Shown one piece after another: positions 7,970 to 15,571 of a stretch of 64,000 nt of DNA. Each line of letters opens with the position of its first letter. Position 1 is the stretch's first letter. This DNA is from Myxococcota bacterium. Its GTDB lineage: Bacteria; Myxococcota; JAJVIH01. The notes beneath the pieces were generated by a model. The model was not told the origin of the DNA and made no database searches. It saw only the letters and a list, made by a program, of their open reading frames with translations. The stretch covers positions 1-64,000 of the forward strand of contig JAJVIH010000006.1 in NCBI GenBank assembly GCA_022072125.1, read 5' to 3'. Both the position numbers and the translations under genes were made by a program.

Positions 7970-9811
7970 TCAGGCCGGATGATTGGCTCCGGTGTCTTCC
8001 AGCGCCACGCCATGCCAGCCGGGGAAGGGGAGTTGCACCGTCACCGTGGCGCCGATGTTGAGGCGGGATTTCAGGTCAATGATGCCGCCGTGTTCGTCCA
8101 CGATGCGTTTGCAGATGGCGAGGCCGAGGCCGGAGCCATGGCCATCCGCCTTGGTGGTGAAGTACGGGGTGAACAGCCGCGCCAGGGTCTGTTCATCCAT
8201 TCCCGACCCGGAATCGGCGACTTCGATAACCCGGAAGCCGTCGCCGGGGCTTTTGGGCACCAAATCCGTGTTGGTCCATAACCGGATGTCAATGCGCCCG
8301 CCGCGCGGCATGGCTTCGATGGAGTTTTTGATCAGGTTGTTGAGCACCTGGCTGATTTGACCGGGGTCGGCCAGAACCGTCTGGGGCTCCTCTGGCGCGG
8401 TGATGCTGAAGGCGATCATGGGGTTGGGTTCGCGATACGCACGCACCGCGTTTTCCACCGCCATGCGCAGGTCCAACTCCACGGGACGCGGTTTTGGCAA
8501 CCGCGCGAAGCGGCTGAATTCATCCACCAGCGAACGGATTTTCCGGACCTCGGCGAGAATGGTGCGGATGGAGTCATGCAGGATTTCCTCGAACAGCGGG
8601 TTGTTGGCCTGGAACTCGCCGCTTTCGCGCAGGCGGTTGTGTACGCGCAACACGTTTTCCGCGGAAAGCTGGATGGGGGTCAGCGGATTCCTGATCTCGT
8701 GGGCCATGCGCCGTGCGATGTCCTGCCAGGCGCCCAGCCGCTCCGCCGTCAGCAGGCGCTCCTGGTTTTCGCGGAGCCGGGCGGTCATTTCATTGATGCG
8801 TTTCGCAAGGGAGCCGATCTCGTCGCTCGAATCCACGGAAATCCGGACATCCAGGTCGCCCGCCGCAATCCGGGATGCGCCATCGGCAAGCTGTTTCAAA
8901 GGGCGGTGCAGCCAGACGTGGCCAATAATAACCGATACCACGATAGCCCCCACCAGCCCGATCAGGCCGACCTGGAGCAGCTTGATGATCAGTTCGGATC
9001 GCATTTGGGAAAAGGGTCCTTCGGAGATGGTCGCGTAGGCATGACCGGCCGCCGCGGATTGTCCGGAGAGCAGGGGCGTCATGCCCACCGCGTATAGTTC
9101 GCCCCTGTATTTGAAATGAGGGGTGTTTTTCTCCAGCCGGGAAATGACTTTCATCATGTCCCGCGCCCGCGCTTCATCTTCCAGCGTGGAGACCAGCAAT
9201 TCGCCCCGGGAGACCAGAAAGATGTCGGCGCCGGAAGCTTCGTGAAAATTCCAGGCGAGCTGGTTGATTTCCACGCCCAGCACAATCGCGCCCAGCAGTT
9301 CGCCTTCGCGCACGATGGGAGCGCTGAGTTTCAGCATGCGCACCCGGCGTCCCGCCACCTGTTCCTCGCCCAACTCCACGCGGACCTGGCGGCGGTTGAG
9401 CACGTTATCCAGGTCATTCAGGCTAGGCTCGCCAAAACGGCCGCGCTCATGGGCGCGGGCCAGCACCACCCCCTGCGCGTCCGTGATCTCCACCGCGTCC
9501 AGCCGGGAGATGCGCATCAGATTGACGCTCTGTTCAATCAGTTCGTCCTGTTCGAACTCGGCTTCGTCGCTGGCGTTGCCCAGCAGGAGCAGGATGTCCT
9601 CGTCGCTGGCGGCGCCGCTGGCGGCCTGGTTGAGGCGATCATGGAGAATCCGGTATTCATTATCAATCGCGCGCAGGGCGTCGGATACTCGCTGGCCGAT
9701 GATTTCCAGCGTCGTGTTCGAGAACAGGTTGTCCACCACCAAGCCGAGCAATAAGATCACCAGCGTAAGAAGTCCGGTGCTGGTCCACCAGAATTTGACG
9801 ATAAAATTCAT
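7970..9811 (-). CDS. NtrY-like membrane sensor histidine kinase
   Basis: A 613-residue sensor kinase. TM1 (about 10-29), a large extracytoplasmic sensor domain (30-275, dCache-like in size), TM2 (276-298), HAMP (299-352), HisKA with the phospho-acceptor His371 in RMAHEIRNPLTPIQ, and an HATPase with the N-box (NNLIKNSIEA), G1 (DSGSGMD) and G2 (GSGLGLAI). The RNPLTPIQLSAE context is typical of the NtrY group, which usually signals to NtrC-type regulators. It is the last gene of a three-gene minus operon and overlaps the binding-protein gene by four bases (ATGA). No response regulator is adjacent; the nearest NtrC-type gene is at 33575. The binding protein upstream may modulate it. Confidence 0.9.
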   Translation of the reverse strand: MNFIVKFWWTSTGLLTLVILLLGLVVDNLFSNTTLEIIGQRVSDALRAIDNEYRILHDRLNQAASGAASDEDILLLLGNASDEAEFEQDELIEQSVNLMRISRLDAVEITDAQGVVLARAHERGRFGEPSLNDLDNVLNRRQVRVELGEEQVAGRRVRMLKLSAPIVREGELLGAIVLGVEINQLAWNFHEASGADIFLVSRGELLVSTLEDEARARDMMKVISRLEKNTPHFKYRGELYAVGMTPLLSGQSAAAGHAYATISEGPFSQMRSELIIKLLQVGLIGLVGAIVVSVIIGHVWLHRPLKQLADGASRIAAGDLDVRISVDSSDEIGSLAKRINEMTARLRENQERLLTAERLGAWQDIARRMAHEIRNPLTPIQLSAENVLRVHNRLRESGEFQANNPLFEEILHDSIRTILAEVRKIRSLVDEFSRFARLPKPRPVELDLRMAVENAVRAYREPNPMIAFSITAPEEPQTVLADPGQISQVLNNLIKNSIEAMPRGGRIDIRLWTNTDLVPKSPGDGFRVIEVADSGSGMDEQTLARLFTPYFTTKADGHGSGLGLAICKRIVDEHGGIIDLKSRLNIGATVTVQLPFPGWHGVALEDTGANHPA

Positions 9812-11172
9812 GGTTCGGACGCCATCAGCCAGATATTTTCAATGGCGGGATGCCGGGTCTCGATTCCCCGCACCGAATCGCCCGCCAGCAACACCCGGCG
9901 CAATGTACACAGGGGGATTTCGACCGTGCCGCCCGGCGAATGGATATCCACCGCGCCAAATGGATCCATGGCGTTGCGGATCTCTCCGGCGCCCACGGTG
10001 ATGGCGATGTCGTATCCGCCGCTGGCCATGGCCTTGAGCCAGGCCGGACCGCTGGCGGTTTGCAGGCGCGTTTTGACGCCCACGTCCACCAGATTGACCT
10101 GAATGCGCTCGGCGATGCGGGTGAGCTGGTTTTCCTTGTTGGGGCCAAAAATTCCCGATGGCGTCAGGATGATGAATTCGCGGTCGAGCATGCGCGGCGC
10201 GGCGCGGCGCAGCCATTCCAGCGCGCCCTTGGGATCATAGGCGGGGCGGCCTTCCGGCGGTTCGCCGCGCCGGCGCAGGATGACCCGGGCGATGGATTCC
10301 CGGTCCACGGCGGTGTCGAGCAGCCGCGCCAGCACCATGGCGTCATCGCCGCGCAGCCGGGAAGACAGGCGCGCGCTGAAGCGGCGGCCCGGCAACTCCA
10401 TCTGGAATGGCGCGGCGAAGGCGATCAGACCGCCCACATAGAGCGCCGCGCGGTTGCGGCGCAATTCCGAGCGCGCGGCGGTTTCCCGCAGGCCGTGCCG
10501 GAGCAACAGGCTGTCCACATAAGGACGGCCCGCGAAATGACCGCGGTTGGCGACAAACAACATTTCCGCGCGGATGGCGGGAGAGCCCGGAGAAAACGCC
10601 CCGCAATAGGAAAACCGTTCCACCCCCTCGCCGCCGCTGGCGGGCAGGTAAATGCTGGCGCTGGCCTGCGCCAGGCGGGCCGGGAAATCCGGCGTCCGTT
10701 TCGTCAGGCGGATTTCCAGCAGGTGGCGTCCGGCGGCCCGCAAGCCCGTGACCCCGCCGGATTTCTGTTTCCACGCCTGATCCGCGCCGAGGATAAGCGA
10801 CAGAGGGCCATCGAGGCTCTCCATCCGCATCAGGGTTTTCTCCCACGCGGCCTTGACGTGGAACGCGGTCAGCGGTTCTTCATTGGTGAAGCGGACATCC
10901 TCGCGCAGGCGGACGCGCCAGTTTTGGGCGTCGCCTCTCGCCTCGGCGGCGACGGAAGGAATCACGGCGCCATCGGGTCCGGTTTCAAAGAGCCGGCAAT
11001 AGATCAGGCGGATGGCCAGGGCGTCGGTTTCGGTGCGCGCGCTCGCCGGGTCCAGGCTTTGCAGACCGCTGTCGGCGGCCACGGTGAGTTGCCCGCCGTA
11101 GATGGGCACCGGCGCGGCGCGGGCGGAGGCCGCGCACATCAGCAACACCATCGCCGTCAGCAACCGCGTCAC
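9808..11172 (-). CDS. Peptide/nickel-type ABC substrate-binding protein (SBP_bac_5)
   Basis: A 454-residue periplasmic ligand-binding protein. A Sec signal peptide (cleavage near ARAAP) is followed by the SBP_bac_5 fold: LQSLDPASARTETDALAIRLIY near the N-terminus, then WRVRLREDVRFTNEEPLTAFHVKAAWE, and late KENQLTRIAERIQVNLVDVGVK plus GGYDIAITV. It is rather short for the family (usually above 500), mainly in the C-terminal lobe. There are no permease or ATPase genes next to it. It is coupled by ATGA to the histidine kinase gene, so a sensory rather than a transport role is plausible. That role is inference. Confidence 0.78.
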   Translation of the reverse strand: MTRLLTAMVLLMCAASARAAPVPIYGGQLTVAADSGLQSLDPASARTETDALAIRLIYCRLFETGPDGAVIPSVAAEARGDAQNWRVRLREDVRFTNEEPLTAFHVKAAWEKTLMRMESLDGPLSLILGADQAWKQKSGGVTGLRAAGRHLLEIRLTKRTPDFPARLAQASASIYLPASGGEGVERFSYCGAFSPGSPAIRAEMLFVANRGHFAGRPYVDSLLLRHGLRETAARSELRRNRAALYVGGLIAFAAPFQMELPGRRFSARLSSRLRGDDAMVLARLLDTAVDRESIARVILRRRGEPPEGRPAYDPKGALEWLRRAAPRMLDREFIILTPSGIFGPNKENQLTRIAERIQVNLVDVGVKTRLQTASGPAWLKAMASGGYDIAITVGAGEIRNAMDPFGAVDIHSPGGTVEIPLCTLRRVLLAGDSVRGIETRHPAIENIWLMASEP

Positions 11173-11176
11173 CTGC

Positions 11177-12676
11177 TTATTTCCTCCATGCGGCGTCCAG
11201 CCTCAATACCTGATGAACCGTGTCCCCGGGCGCTCCGGTGATCACCAGCACACCGCCGCCCCGGTTGTCACGGATGGCGGCCAATTGGCGTACGGGCCGG
11301 GTCAGTCCCTGGCTCCAGGCCTGTGTAAAGGTTGACCCGTTCCATTCATAGATGGTGAGCCGGTCCGTATCCGCCGGAGCGTCGCCCGAAGTGGCGATGA
11401 TCTCCGCCATGCCGTCGCGATCGAGATCGGCGGTGACCAGACCGAATCCGTGCCGCTGGTCTGATTGCCAGACAACCTCTCCGCGCGGGTTTTGCACGCG
11501 GAGCTGACGTCCCAGGGTCAAAAACACCCATTCATTCAGTCCGGGACGGCGCACCGGCCCCACCGCCGCCTGGATGAATGGCGATGGAAACAGCGCGCCG
11601 AGATTGACCACGCGCACGCCATGCAGCACGAGGTTGCGGAAGGCGTAATTGCTGTTCTCCATCTGGGCGAAAACCGGATCGCCATCCAGTTCGGCGATTG
11701 GCGTTCCCCGTGGCCCGCGATCCTTCGGAGGACCAATGGAAGTTCCCGTCACTTCCATTTCCAGGCTTTCATGGGCGTCTCCCAACAACAGCTTTCCCGG
11801 GCCGCCCCCGGAACCCGGGACACAGGTCATATTGACCTGCCTTTCGCGGAAGCGCTGGTAAACACGCCGGTTTGCGCGGATATAGGACTCCACCACGGGG
11901 GTGAAGTGTCCGTTGTCAATGCGGTACAGGACCAGCCGGCCGTCATCAAGGAAGACAAACAATCCCGGAGGTCCCGGGCCGCCGGGATAGGGGGCGAACC
12001 CGGCCGCGTTAGCGGGCACGGCGCCGGCCGGCCGCAGGCGGTATTGCGAAGCGGCGTCCACATCGCCGGTGGAGGCCATCAACTCGCTCATCCCCGGGGC
12101 CGAGGCGGCGGCCAGTTCGTCAAGATAAATGGTCTTGCGTGATTGGACATCGTACACCGCCAGCCAGAGATAAATGATTCTGCCCCGCAGCCGGGCGCGG
12201 ATCTGCATGACCAGTTCGGCCCGGTGTTCCAGACCCAGTGGTTCGAGGTATTCCCAGGTCAGCGCGCCAAAAAACCAGGCGCTGGCCGGAAACGACGCAT
12301 GGGTGTCTTTCCGGCGGATCAGGGAGAAACGCCGATCCTTCCCCAGTTCGGCGTTCAGGCGTTCCGCCGCGAATTCCTGGAGCACCGCATTGGCGTTGGA
12401 GTCGGGCAGGGTTTCCACCAGCAGGATCCGCCGGGGCGCGGCCGATAGCTGTTCGGTCTGGATGGCGGCGGCGACCCGTTGGACCGCGTTGGAGGCCAGC
12501 ATATCCAGCGGACGGAACAGTTCCGCCGCCCCCAGGGCGTGGACCACTGGCTGCGGGGATTCAGGGGCCGGTTGCGCCATCAGGGTGGAAGGCAGGATCA
12601 AACACAGCGCCAGCCACAAGACCGCCATGGAGCGTTCGTGGGGGAAGAAGGGATTCCGGTGTGAAGGAGTTCTCAT
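11177..12676 (-). CDS. Secreted FlgO/CsgG-like protein with C-terminal FG-GAP-type repeats
   Basis: A 499-residue exported protein of unknown function. The hydrophobic signal segment lies near residues 17-34, ending STLMAQ. Residues 55-125 (ASNAVQRVAAAI, ILLVETLPDSNANAVLQEF) look like the FlgO/CsgG-type alpha/beta domain. The C-terminal half has a calcium-loop-like repeat, TADLDRDGMAEIIAT, which suggests an FG-GAP/VCBS propeller. Neither candidate start (12676, or the Met at 12628 directly before the signal core) has a clear ribosome site, so the start is uncertain. It is the first gene of the operon with the binding protein (4 bases downstream) and the kinase. Confidence 0.6.
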   Translation of the reverse strand: MRTPSHRNPFFPHERSMAVLWLALCLILPSTLMAQPAPESPQPVVHALGAAELFRPLDMLASNAVQRVAAAIQTEQLSAAPRRILLVETLPDSNANAVLQEFAAERLNAELGKDRRFSLIRRKDTHASFPASAWFFGALTWEYLEPLGLEHRAELVMQIRARLRGRIIYLWLAVYDVQSRKTIYLDELAAASAPGMSELMASTGDVDAASQYRLRPAGAVPANAAGFAPYPGGPGPPGLFVFLDDGRLVLYRIDNGHFTPVVESYIRANRRVYQRFRERQVNMTCVPGSGGGPGKLLLGDAHESLEMEVTGTSIGPPKDRGPRGTPIAELDGDPVFAQMENSNYAFRNLVLHGVRVVNLGALFPSPFIQAAVGPVRRPGLNEWVFLTLGRQLRVQNPRGEVVWQSDQRHGFGLVTADLDRDGMAEIIATSGDAPADTDRLTIYEWNGSTFTQAWSQGLTRPVRQLAAIRDNRGGGVLVITGAPGDTVHQVLRLDAAWRK

Positions 12677-12714
12677 GCGGCCACAACCAGTCCCGTTGTT
12701 TATAGCCGCGCCAG

Positions 12715-12749
12715 GGAAAAGAAAAACCCCGCCCTTTCCAGGCGGGGTT
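12715..12749 (-). terminator. Rho-independent terminator of the lipoprotein gene at 12773
   Basis: A 9-bp perfect stem AACCCCGCC/GGCGGGGTT (12725-12733 and 12741-12749) with a 7-base loop. On the minus strand it is followed by TTTTTCTTTTCC. It separates the lipoprotein gene from the three-gene operon downstream. Confidence 0.88.
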
Positions 12750-12772
12750 CAATGAACCGGTGGGGAGGGGGA

Positions 12773-13396
12773 TTACATCCCTTCCACCTTGCACTCGCCG
12801 CCAGCCGGGTTGTTGGCGCAACCCGCGTTCGCGGCCGGAATATTCTCGGTCTTTCCATCCGGGCAGGTGATGGTGATGGCGCCGGTGGAATCGCCTTTGA
12901 TGATCCACTTCTTGCCGTTGTAGCTGATTTCGGTCGTGGAGGTTCCGGAGCCGCCGCCCGCGCCGCCCGTGGCGTTGACAGTGGTTTTTCCGGTGTAGCA
13001 GGTCTTGCCGCCGCTGGAGTAGGTGGTGTCGGCGCCAGCGGACACGTTCACGTTCGGAACTTCTCCCGGCTTGATCTTGGTCGGGTCAATGCCCGAGGTG
13101 TTGACGCTGACCTTGGTTTCCGCCTTGGCCCCGTTGGCCCAGGTGACGGTGGAATTGCCGGTGGTCTTGTCCACCTTGACGGTGCAGGCCCCTTCAGGCT
13201 TGAAGCAGGTTCCCAGTTCGTTCAGACACGAATTGGTCAATACCTTGGGGTCTTCGCATTTGGTGGCCAGTTGCTGGGACTGGGAGGCGCCGCCGTCAGC
13301 CGTGGTTCCGCCATCGTTGGAGTTGCTGGAATCGCCACAGGCGGTCACAAAAAAGGCGCCCATGACAATCAGGGACAGGGTGATCAACTTCTGCAT
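12773..13396 (-). CDS. Putative lipoprotein, Thr/Gly/Asn-rich
   Basis: A 207-residue protein with a lipoprotein signal (hydrophobic core, lipobox VTAC at about Cys20) followed by a Ser/Asn/Asp/Gly linker. Seven further cysteines lie in the mature region in CEDPKVLTNSC, CFKPEGAC, GKTCYTG, ITCPDG and NAGCANN contexts, suggesting disulphides. I do not recognise a family. The start at 13396 is chosen because GGAGG lies ten bases upstream; an earlier in-frame Met would place the Shine-Dalgarno inside the gene. It is monocistronic: it has its own terminator downstream and diverges from the beta-helix gene at 13675. The 278-base divergent spacer shows no motif I can name. Confidence 0.65.
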   Translation of the reverse strand: MQKLITLSLIVMGAFFVTACGDSSNSNDGGTTADGGASQSQQLATKCEDPKVLTNSCLNELGTCFKPEGACTVKVDKTTGNSTVTWANGAKAETKVSVNTSGIDPTKIKPGEVPNVNVSAGADTTYSSGGKTCYTGKTTVNATGGAGGGSGTSTTEISYNGKKWIIKGDSTGAITITCPDGKTENIPAANAGCANNPAGGECKVEGM

Positions 13397-13674
13397 GGTG
13401 TGGGTTCCCTCCACAAGATAAAGGTTATATGGATCACGGCCGCCAGTAGCGCAAAACCAGCCGTGTGGGGGCCAATGCCATAATGAAGCCGGGAAATCAA
13501 ACCTGTATGCGATATTTGAGGGGGGGTGACCTGAAACGGGACACTTTCATGATGGAATAGGGGGATTGCTCCTGCGGACGGGAAGGAGTATCCGCTGCGG
13601 GCGCGGATTTTCAGCTTGCCGCGCCGCCGGGCGCCGTGGCGCGAACACGGGCCGTCATGGACGGGAGGTCAACC

Positions 13675-15447
13675 ATGCGGAACGAAACGATGTGGGTGAA
13701 TGTCCGGGATCATGGGGCCCATGGCGATGGCGAGGCCGACGACACCCCCGCGTTCCGCAAAGCCCTCGACGCCACTCCCGATGGCGGCGTGCTCTATATT
13801 CCTCCCTGCAAGGCTTTTTACCGGCTGCGCCTTGATTATCCGCATGGGGGCAATCTCCTCAAGGAATCGTTTCTGTTGCACAGGCGCAAATCGCTGACCA
13901 TCCGTGGTGATGGTTATGCATCCTTCCTGAAGGGAGTCATCGGAAAAACCGGTCAACCCGTTGTCGCCGAGGCGGTGATCGCCGGACATGATTGTGATCG
14001 CATCCGCATCACCGGCCTGCGTATCGAAGGCTGGTCGCCCGGCAAGGGTTACTTCGATGGCGTGGGCGTGCATATCCGCGGATGCCGGGACTGGATCGTG
14101 GATCATTGCTGGTTCACCGGCGACGGACGGGAAACCGGCGGAACCTGGGCCATTGGAGGGCACCGCTACCCGGACAACAAGGGCCAGGTGCTCAACGAGC
14201 GGGTGACCTTTGACTCCAATTCCGTGGTTGGGATGCGGCAGGGGATGTCCGGCATCAATTTTTGCCATCATCTGCGCGTCATTTACAACCAGGCGCGCGC
14301 CCTGCGGGGGGATCCGGACGGCAAGCAGAACGGCGCCCACTGCACCAAGATCGAGTATTCGGATGATGTGCTGATTCATGGCAATCATATTGAATACGGC
14401 CACGAAGACGCCCAGGTGGAAGGCGCCACGGCGTTTTCGGTGTGGCGCGGCCCGGGCGATTCCGGCGCGCCCGCCCGCCGCTGGATCATCACCAACAATG
14501 TGGTGGTCCGGCAGGGGCCATCCAATGGCAAGGGCGTGATTGTGGGCGGGAAGGTCGAGGACGTGATCATCGCCAACAACGCCATTCACGGCTGCAGAAT
14601 CGGCGTGCAGATCACCCAGGTCACTTCCCGCAACGTGATGATCACCGGCAACGCCATCTCCGGTTTCAACCAGTACGGGGTGCTGCTGGATCGTCCCAGC
14701 GGGCATGGAAACGAGGGAGTTTCGGTGTTGGGCAACAGCATCCGCTGCGCGGAGGCCAATCACGATCCGGCGCTGGCGGGGATTTATGGCAAGTTCGCCC
14801 GGGGCGCGCTGATCAGCGGCAACCTGCTGTGGGGGCCTGAAGAACCATCTTCCGCTTACAGCGCCGGGATTCGCATCTCCCAGTGCCGCGATATCCTGGT
14901 GCAGGGAAACCATATCCGCGGCCAATGGGGGAGGGCTGTCCATCTTCCCGGGGAAGCGGAGTCCGTTGATAACGTCATTCTTGGCAATCTCGCCGTGAAT
15001 CCGGCCCGGGAGCCCCTGGGGACCGGATTTGACGCCGTTTCTTCCGCCGCCGGGGATCGCAGCGCCGCCCACGTCAACCATGCGCACGGCGCATGGAAGA
15101 CGCCTTTCCGCCTGGGCGGCCCCTCCCTGCATGCGGAACTGAATACCGCCGCACCGCCGGTGCCGGTTCTTGAGGCGTCAGAGCGCCCGGTCTTGCCCGA
15201 AAACAGCGCCACCGCCCTGTTCCTCCTTCCGGATCCGGGTGAGGGTAAAACGCCCGTCCGCTTTCTGGAAGGAGGGCGCCCCGGCATGGTGATTCACCTG
15301 CAGGCCACCGCGCGCATCAAGATTGAAAAATCGCCCGCCCTGCGTCTGAAGAGCCCCCATGCCTTTGAAATGTCTCCCGGCGACACCCTGACTCTCGCCA
15401 TGTTCGAGCCGGGGGTTTGGACGGAACTCAGCCGGACGATGGTATGA
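13675..15447 (+). CDS. Right-handed beta-helix (pectate-lyase-3-like) protein without signal peptide
   Basis: A 590-residue protein. The N-terminus (VNVRDHGAHGDGEADDTPAFRKAL) is the Pectate_lyase_3/tailspike entry motif, followed by many short parallel-helix rungs with N-rich turns (NNVVVRQG, NNAIHGC, GNAISGF, GNHIRGQWG). A C-terminal 80-residue beta domain ends it. Such folds act as polysaccharide lyases, hydrolases or epimerases. No signal peptide is visible, which is odd for a polysaccharide-active enzyme. The start is set by GGGAGG six bases upstream of the ATG; an upstream in-frame GTG lacks a site. It stands alone, with no sugar-transport or phage genes nearby. Substrate unknown. Confidence 0.7.
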   Translation: MRNETMWVNVRDHGAHGDGEADDTPAFRKALDATPDGGVLYIPPCKAFYRLRLDYPHGGNLLKESFLLHRRKSLTIRGDGYASFLKGVIGKTGQPVVAEAVIAGHDCDRIRITGLRIEGWSPGKGYFDGVGVHIRGCRDWIVDHCWFTGDGRETGGTWAIGGHRYPDNKGQVLNERVTFDSNSVVGMRQGMSGINFCHHLRVIYNQARALRGDPDGKQNGAHCTKIEYSDDVLIHGNHIEYGHEDAQVEGATAFSVWRGPGDSGAPARRWIITNNVVVRQGPSNGKGVIVGGKVEDVIIANNAIHGCRIGVQITQVTSRNVMITGNAISGFNQYGVLLDRPSGHGNEGVSVLGNSIRCAEANHDPALAGIYGKFARGALISGNLLWGPEEPSSAYSAGIRISQCRDILVQGNHIRGQWGRAVHLPGEAESVDNVILGNLAVNPAREPLGTGFDAVSSAAGDRSAAHVNHAHGAWKTPFRLGGPSLHAELNTAAPPVPVLEASERPVLPENSATALFLLPDPGEGKTPVRFLEGGRPGMVIHLQATARIKIEKSPALRLKSPHAFEMSPGDTLTLAMFEPGVWTELSRTMV

Positions 15448-15571
15448 ACGGGAACTCCGGGCCGGCGGAATCCCCCTCCATCGGCCCGATTACCGATATG
15501 GACACCCCCGCGCCAGGTAGTATAGTGGAGGCCCTGAGGGTGCAAGTTCAGGTCCCGACCGAGGAAATCCC

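Noticed and set aside
9850-11241. A 463-codon open frame on the + strand opposite the binding-protein gene
   Set aside because: Its translation is rich in Arg/Gly/Ala/His without domains, typical of the antisense frame of a GC-rich gene. The minus-strand protein has clear SBP_bac_5 motifs and a signal peptide.
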